NCBI GenBank assembly: GCA_024349245.1
Contig: JALDNG010000094.1
Location: 501,001 to 565,000, forward strand
Source: Neodontobutis hainanensis
Lineage: Eukaryota; Chordata; Actinopteri; Gobiiformes; Odontobutidae
DNA: 64,000 nucleotides
Direction: 5' to 3'
Below are positions 57,171 through 64,000 of this stretch, in pieces. The notes beneath the pieces were generated by a model. The model saw only the letters and a list, made by a program, of their open reading frames with translations, searched no databases and was not told where the DNA came from. The translations under genes and the position numbers were made by a program. Numbering within the stretch: the stretch's first letter is position 1; every line of letters starts with the position of its first letter.

Positions 57171-57882
57171 TCAAGTCCTCGTAGGCTGAACGCAGGAACT
57201 GAAGGATTCGTTCATTTCTTGACTCAGTCTTCGGGTCTGAGTCTCGTTCTTTTGTCACGCATTGGATACAGAAATAAGTTGATACATACAAATATTTCAC
57301 ATAACTGTATAGACAAACGCAAATGATATATATATTTTTTATTCTTAAAGTTACGTGATGCGTTTCTGGCCTCAAATTGTATTTTTATATTTTTCTTATC
57401 CGGGGAAATCACTGATAAAACAAAGATTGACACTTTACAGTGGATTCTAATCTTAGGTAAATACCATAGCCATATCATCACAGTCATATTATACAAATAT
57501 GGGAAATATATTTACTTAATTATATATATATATAATATTAAGTATAATTTGTTTATAATAGTGTAAATAATAATTAAAAAACAAAGTGGCACTGACATTT
57601 AACACTAAAATAGACTGACATGAACAAATGGAACTTTTTTCATTTTCAAATGTTTATTGCAGTATATTTTGATAATTTTAAAATAAATCCTAAACACAAT
57701 ACAATACAGTCAATAATACGAGTGCAATGTTGTTGCGAGAGACTGAACAGAAGCGGTCACGTGACAAAAGAACGAGACTCAGACCCGAAGACTGACTCAA
57801 GAAATGAACGAATCCTTCAGTTCCTGCGTTCAGCCTACGAGGACTTGAATGAACGACTCAGAGACTCGGGAGATGAACGACT
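57137..57882. repeat. 123-bp inverted repeat pair
   Basis: The left arm 57137-57259 and right arm 57760-57882 are reverse complements with about one mismatch (CTTGACTCAG against CTTGAGTCAG). They are separated by 500 bp of AT-rich sequence. The left arm overlaps the end of the 24-bp array and the right arm keeps a single unit of it. Confidence 0.92.
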
Positions 57883-58024
57883 TCTTTCTGTTTCCTGTAT
57901 GGCAATGCGCATGCGCGGGTCCACACAAAAGTGAACGACTCGCTCTCTGTGATGACCCGAGTCATTTTAAAGACTCGTTCAAAAAGAACGAATCGTTCAT
58001 GAACGACTCATCACTAGTAGACAC

Positions 58025-61000
58025 ATGTGGGAGGGCACTGTCCACTGACCGTTATTGAGAGACGGCATGCTGATGCAGACCGGAGTGAGGCAGAGACCCA
58101 GAGGCTCACAGGAGAAAGTATTTGTCAAAGATGATATTTGGTCAGTGTTATGACGTTCATATGCATTACTTTTGTTAGCTCCCACTTTAATGTTTGTTGT
58201 TTTTCTTTTAAATGACCAACCTGTTACTGTTGTAACTAACAGTCACACCGTTTTTATGCTTTTTTTTCCACCTCATTTTAGGTCCATTTACATTTTCTTC
58301 TGTGTGTCATGCAGATTTTGTTTCTTTTTAACATGGCACAGAGTTTTTAATTTAAAACTTCTCATAGACTGTAAAAGTCTTAAGTTAGTTGGTTTATAGA
58401 CTTTGATTGTTGCGCATCCCAGACAACCATTTCCTAATTTTGTGATATATTGAGTTGTCCCTAGAGCAGGGAGTCACACGGGATATATCTACGTATGATT
58501 TAGCTTTGGATTTACTTACAATAGTCACAAGACATAGGTTCTCTCCATCAGTTTGGTTCTAAAATGAGGCAACAATCTTTTTAACCGATATTTATTAAAT
58601 TAACTAAATTACTTGTTTTAGTCTCACTAGTTATTGTAATAGATCTTAACTAAAACACCAATATACGTGTGATATTGTAATATTTCTCTCTTCGTCGGTT
58701 TTATGCAACCTTTAAATGAGTCATTTAACAGGGGTATTTACCTCATTTGAAAGCCAATAGACCGTTTTGTAGCTGATATCCGTCCCTCATTTTGTGATGG
58801 CCCTGTCACTGCCTCATGTCCCAAGCGGAACCTGGTCAGTTTAAGCTACAGTTTTTTGGGGGATTTACTACAAGCAAGTCTGGCCTGTTGGAAACACTTA
58901 AGCAGAATAATGGGGTCTCCTTGTTGCTGTGCCAAAAAATGTTAAAACAAATTAGATGACAAAGACCGTACATGGTTAATTTAAGAATGGAAGACCGGTT
59001 TAATTCTTGCAAGAATGAAACAAATCAAACAACATGCAACAATGGTACATGGAGATTTGCTTAACATGTTTACAACACATGAGGCTTTTATAGGTGTACA
59101 TTATGGCCCTCTCAGCTCCAGGGTCGTGGATGGACCCGATGGACGTGTATTGAGCTGACGTGTCAGTCATAGATGTGAATAAGTTTATGTCACTAAGTGT
59201 ACAGGACAGAGTGTCCCTGAACAGTGATTAGATGTAGTGCAAAGTCATGTCTTTGTCTTGTTTGGATTAGCCTGGTGCCAATATCAGATACAGCTAAAGA
59301 CATTAAGTTATAAGTGTGTGTGTGAATAAGCATATAAACCTGACCAGGAGTGAGGGTGTGACGAACAGACAGCACTTTAAACCAATTTTCACATGAAGAA
59401 TGACACTGCACTTGATTGGTTTTAAGAAATAATTTGATTGTTTTATAGTTTCAAATGCAGATCTGCGCTTTGGATGATGGCTAAAAGCGTCTCCAGGCTA
59501 ACAACCAACATTAAAAAGGTTCCGGGCCAGACCAAGGCAGGGAAATGGAGAGGGGAGAAGCTAAACTGTGTTTTATGGGTTTTAAAGACGTCTAGGGTTT
59601 TGGTTTTAGGGTTTGTGTATGGTTTTAAATATGGTGTATGGTTTAGATTATTTTGTCTGGAGGTTATTATAAGGTTATTATTTTAGAAAAGCTTAAGGTA
59701 ACGTATGTTCCTGTGGGTTTGGTTTGGTTTCTACCCAGGTAGTTGGAATGTATTTAAAGCACCTCAACTTATCATTCAGGAGCTGTTGCTGGAGAAGACT
59801 GAGCTCCTGCCTCCATTGCACTTTTGCACCAGGCATTTTTGTATATTTATTGAAAAAGTAAGGAAAATAAAAAGAAAACTCGTGGTATCTCACTGACCAG
59901 GCCCTGGCGTAAATGAGACCTAGACAGGCCCAGTTGAGGTTACGGACATTTATATAGTTAAAGATATTAAATTCAAAATGTTCAAACACGGAGCAAGGAT
60001 TCTGGAGATTATCTCAATGTCTGGAAAACTATGACGTTGTCTCAAATATATTTTTAAAGCCACTGTTATTTGCGATATCAAACAGTGCATCACCTGTTGC
60101 AAAAGAGCCATCATTTAAGTGAGCGCTTGGTATTTTCTATAAATTAAGTTCACGACCTCTTTTCAAAGAAGTTCTCCACTAATTATATTTCTTTTTACCA
60201 TTTACTAGGTTTATTTTTGTGTGCTTAATTTACTCACGCATTAAAAAAAGGCTGGTTGTCAACTTTCTCGATCGACTTTGGTTTAAACCCTGAAACATTG
60301 ATCACTGTCTGTGTCTGTGCACTGAACAGCCAAACGGGTTGAAAAAAAGAACAGTGCTATTTCTGCTGAGAAACAGGACACAACAGGGTCACAGCCAAAA
60401 ACTGACGGCATATATAATATAAACATCACATATTAACACTAAGTGTACATTTTTTTGACATTAAAACATGTAAAACTGTAGAAAAGATTACTCAAAAATG
60501 AATCTTTAATTCATGAATCTAAAACAATGTATAAGTTTTGTAATAAAAACTTAGGTGTGACCCAATAAATACAGAAAAAGTGTAACTATTGTCCTGTACA
60601 TTCTTTTGGGCAGAGTTTAATAAAGTAGCCTGTATTCTCTGGACCAAAAAAAAACAAAAAAAAGTCAGGAAAAAATGGTTTGCAGTGGATTCAGCATCAG
60701 AGCCATGTTACTTGTGCTCACATCGGATTGGTCCACAAAACTAAACTTGCTCCAGGGCAGGGGAGCTGTGTGGTATAAGTTACCATGGCGATGCAAATAA
60801 AACGGCTTCTAGCAACAGATAATTCTGTTGATACAGTTCACCACAGATGAGGTGTAGCCCCAGGTTTGGGTGTGGGGTTATATAACACAACCACCTGACT
60901 ATATTGCCCTTCTACCTGAGTTCACTGGTATTTTTTTAAGTTTTCTCCTCATAGCAAACCTAAAACTTTTCTGTTGTGACTGGCTACGCCTTTATTTTGA

Positions 61001-61750
61001 GACAAATTCCAGACATGCACCATCCTCCTCCTTCATGTCAGGTCATGAGGTTAAACTGAATTTTTTACTCATATGGATCTGAAATCCCATGTCTGTAAAA
61101 AAGGGACACAGAGAGTTCCAATGCATTAGACTGAACGCTCATTCTGTGTCTGTTCCTTTGTATTAATATAAAATAGCACCGTGTGTAAAGGCGTTCTTGT
61201 TGTTTTGAGTGGTTACCAGGGAAAGATAAACAATTGACATCTGTTAGAGCTTGTAGCAAGCAAAAGGTTATTGGTTAAGTGTAAGTTTCTCTCATAATTC
61301 TCTCTGTTAATTCACTGTTATTTGTTTTTGTTTTTTTCACTTAGCAGCTCACAACTACCCAGTCATATCTGATTAGATATGTAAACCGTGAAATACTGAC
61401 AGTGAGGGGCCCACAGTGAACCCTAATGCAACACAATAAACAGGTAGGTAGGGTTCGGACCGTGAATACATTGCTTAGAGCAGGTCCAGTGCAAGGTTAA
61501 TAAAAACACACAATAAACTGAAATTAGTAGATATAAATAGAATAGAATATAAGTAACAAAAGACTTGAACACAGTAACAAAAGACTTGAACACAGATGAA
61601 TGGTTTGAGCATGAGCTGAGGCTGTTGAAGTGAAATGGAATGACACTGACATGCAGTTGTTTTTATGTTAATATGGGAAGTTAACTCTTCAGTAAATGGA
61701 ATATATGTAGTTTTATTAGCAGTATCAGTAGCAGTAGTAGCTGTAGTAGC
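58025..61750. other. Unassigned sequence
   Basis: No gene or named element is recognised. Frames at 59193-59411, 59438-59686 and 59693-59989 have no motif. Confidence 0.35.
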
Positions 61751-61754
61751 AGTA

Positions 61755-64000
61755 TCATTTACATTTACATTTAGTCATTTAGCAGACGCTTTTATCCAAA
61801 GCGACTTACAAGTGATGAAAACAATGGAAGCAATTTCAACAAAACAAGGTTTCCTTTTTGGGATGGTACAACCAGACGTTGTTCATTTGCAGATCGCAGG
61901 GATCTGGTAGGAACATAGGTCTGTGTTAGTGAGTGAAGATATGAGGGGGCGGAGCCAGTGATGGTCTTGTAGGCCAAGAGTATAGCTTTGAACTTAATGC
62001 GTGCATCAACCGGGAGCCAATGTAACCTAATGAGGAGAGGAGTTACGTGTGCTCTCTTCAGTTCTTTAAAGACCACTCTTGCTGCTGCATTCTGGATGAG
62101 CTGCAGAGGTTTGGTTGTGCAGGCAGGGAGTCCAGCCAGAAGAGCATTGCAATAATCCAGTTTGGACAAGACAAGAGCCTGAACTAGGATTTGCTCCGAT
62201 AGGAAAGGTCTAATTTTTCTGATGTTGTAGAGGATGAATCTACAGGACCTGTGATTTCTGGCAGTGCTGGACGGTGTAATGGTTGATGAGCCTAGTTGAA
62301 TGGAGAGGTTGTGGCGGGTCTTTGGGTTGGCAGGAATCACTAGCAGTTCTGTTTTTCCAAGGTTCAGCTGCAGGTGATGGTCCTTTATCCAAAGTGAGAT
62401 GTCACTCAGGCACGCTGAGACACGAGCAGAGATCGTCGGATCATCAGGTTGAAATGACAAGTGGAGTTGAGTGTCATCCGCATAGCAGTGATAGGAAAAG
62501 CCATGCTTCTGAATGACAGAGCCAAGAGATGTCATGTATATGGAAAAGAGTAGTGGCCCAAGCACTGAGCCCTGAGGCACCCCTGTATTAAGATGTTGGG
62601 ACTCAGAGACCTCATCTCTCCAGGATACTCTGAATGACCTACCCGAGAGGTAAGACTTGAACCATTGTAACGCCATTCCAGAGACACCCATCGCCCTGAG
62701 AGAAGACAAGAGGATGTGATGATTAACGGTGTCAAAGGCAGCAGACAGATCCAGTAAGATGAGGACAGATGACTTGGATGTTGCCTTTGCCAGTCTCAGG
62801 GCTTCGATGACTGAGAGCAGTGCAGTTTCAGTGGAATGTCCGCTCTTGAACCCAGACTGGTTCTGGTCCAGGAGGTTGTTCCGTGTGAGAAAGGAGGAGA
62901 GCTGGTTAAACACAACTCGCTCCAGAGCTTTGGCAGTAAAGGGAAGGAGGGAAACCGGTCTGTAGTTTTCTAACAATGTAGGGTTGAGAGTGGGTTTCTT
63001 TAGTAGTGGTGTGATGCGGGCCTCTTTGAAAACTGTGGGGAATGACCCAGTGGAGAGAGATGAGTTGATGATGTGGGTGAGAGCAGGCACGACAGATGGA
63101 GAGATGCGTGAAGGAGATGTGTGGGAATGGGATCCAGCGGGCAGATGGTAGGGTGGTTAGAACTAATGACCTTGGAAATGTCCGCTTCAGTTAGAGGAGA
63201 AAAAGAAGGGAGCAAACACGTATCAGGGGTGTGAAAGAGTTCAACAGGTGCTGGCGCAGAAAACTGACTGCTGATGGCGGTTGTTTTCTTTACAAAGAAA
63301 GACGCAAAATCATGAAGGAGGGGGAGCAGGCGGACAAAGGAGGGCAGAGAAGGTTTTAAAGAGAGTGCGTGAGTCAGGTGAGTTGATTAACTTAGAATGG
63401 TAGTAGATGGTTTTTGCAGAGGTGACCTCAGCAGAGAAATTAGAGAGGAGAGACTGGTAGGTAGAGAGGTCAGTACGATCTTTTGACTTGTGCCATTTTC
63501 TCTCAGCTGACCAGAGGCTGGCACGATGCTCGCGCAGAACATCGGATAACCAGGGGGCAGATGAGGATGTACGGGCTGGTCTAGATGTAAGAGGGCATAG
63601 GTTGTCCAAGCAGGATGTAAGTGTGGAGCACAGAGTGTCAGTGGCAGTGTTGGTGTTTAAAAGCGAGAGCTCCTCAAGAGGGGGGAGCGCAGAATAGACG
63701 GCAGAGGAAAAACGGGAGGGACTGAGTGAACGCAGGTTGCGTCGGAAAGTGACCAGGGGTAAAGCAGTCGCAGTGTCTGGAAAAGTTAGATTGAGGTCTA
63801 GAGTTATGAAAAAATGATCAGAGGTGTGCAGTGGCGTAACCTCAGTGTATTGAGTGGAGCAGGACCTTATGTAGATAAGATCTAGTTGGTTACCAGACTT
63901 GTGAGTTGCTGATGTGGAGACCCGCTTGAGATCAAATGATGCAGTCAGGTTATTGAAGTTAGCAGCCTGTGGCTTTTCAAGGTGGATGATGAAGTATCAG
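61755..64000 (-). mobile_element. L2-clade LINE, near-complete 3' two-thirds, cut by window edge
   Basis: The 3' end at 61755-61850 is CATTTAGCAGACGC-type sequence with an ATTTAC tail. Going upstream on the minus strand come the ORF2 C-terminus, reverse transcriptase, linker (from 63609) and the C-terminal part of the endonuclease, whose THKSGNQLDLIYIRS and PLHTSDHFFITLDLN segments are readable at 63780-63930. The element continues past 64000. It is the best preserved LINE in the window and may be fairly recent. Confidence 0.9.
61792..64000 (-). pseudogene. L2 ORF2 (endonuclease, reverse transcriptase), lightly damaged
   Basis: A 432-codon open frame (63090 to 61792) has the RT blocks in order: ARITPLLKKPTLNPTLLENY, RPVSLLPFTAKALE, LILLDLSAAFDTVNHHILLS, TGVPQGSVLGPLLFSIYM, YHCYADDTQLHLSF and LNLGKTELLVI. 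Then SSTARNHRSCRFILYN joins two blocks that are normally separated by about 20-30 residues, so an in-frame deletion is likely near 62265. The frame is lost near the end (after LVVPSQKGN, about 61870). Further upstream a frame change near 63100 separates the part MLPSFSPLTEADISKVISSN. Family role: target-primed reverse transcription. Confidence 0.88.

Larger units (their letters stand above)
56203..58016. mobile_element. Non-autonomous hAT-type foldback element with internal tandem array
   Basis: A 1,814-bp unit flanked by the perfect 8-bp duplication GTAGACAC (56195-56202, 58017-58024). The left end is TAGTGATGGGAAGATC and the right end read in reverse is TAGTGATGAGTCGTTCATGA. The interior holds a 21-copy array of a 24-bp unit, two 123-bp inverted arms and a 500-bp spacer. 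No transposase is encoded. The 8-bp duplication and the terminal sequence point to hAT mobilisation. Confidence 0.88.

Noticed and set aside
56833..57375. 180-codon minus-strand frame and 104-codon plus-strand frame with eight-residue repeats
   Set aside because: They follow automatically from a 24-bp tandem DNA repeat without stops. They have no start context, splice signals or non-repeat domain.
61792..63090. Host gene with a 432-codon frame
   Set aside because: YADDTQ and the other reverse transcriptase blocks plus a LINE tail show it is a retrotransposon ORF.

Overview
This window looks like nuclear DNA from a ray-finned (teleost) fish. The sequence is AT-rich and intron-bearing. It is crowded with transposon families typical of fish: Tc1-like elements with IR/DR ends, hAT elements with BED-finger transposases, L2-clade and Tx1/L1-like LINEs, a Penelope-like fragment, tRNA-headed SINEs and solo LTRs. 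I see no bacterial operon, no CRISPR array and no intact RNA gene. The species cannot be named from the sequence alone.

I can support only one host gene. It is CYP7A1 (cholesterol 7-alpha-hydroxylase), plus strand, with seven coding exons between 30727 and 37304. They join in frame into 413 codons, from the N-terminal ER anchor through the K-helix ExxR motif. The last exon, which should carry the heme-binding cysteine, is not visible before 64000. Two introns interrupt what I recall as one long exon in mammals, and one of them can only be spliced in frame with a GC donor.

Layout. 1-826: end of a Tc1 element (minus). 1640-1895: L2 fragment (minus). 2098-7064: a hAT element (minus) with a perfect 8-bp target duplication, interrupted by a 345-bp TIR element and by a 2-kb L2 LINE. 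7.5-9.4 kb: a dispersed repeat whose relative lies at 53.46-54.80 kb. 9.4-12.65 kb: LINE and Tc1 fragments. 14.5-15.8 kb: a SINE and a solo LTR. 18.6-20.7 kb: a Tx1/L1-like LINE split by L2 sequence, then a Penelope-like RT fragment. 20.7-30.5 kb: mostly unassigned sequence with small repeat pieces. 30.5-37.3 kb: CYP7A1. 40.8-43.6 kb: LINE, SINE and Tc1 remnants. 44.13-44.70 kb: a minisatellite with a 183-bp higher-order period. 44.85-45.63 kb: a short hAT with a decayed finger exon. 46.4-48.0 kb: a broken Tc1. 51.1-51.76 kb: a hAT transposase fragment. 56.20-58.02 kb: a non-autonomous hAT-type foldback element with a 21-copy 24-bp array. 61.75-64.0 kb: an L2 LINE (minus) running off the right edge.

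The host gene and the mobile elements show no functional link. The most unusual structures are the foldback element at 56-58 kb, the apparent loss or displacement of the CYP7A1 heme exon, and the layered hAT at 2-7 kb. I found no convincing new multi-gene system.
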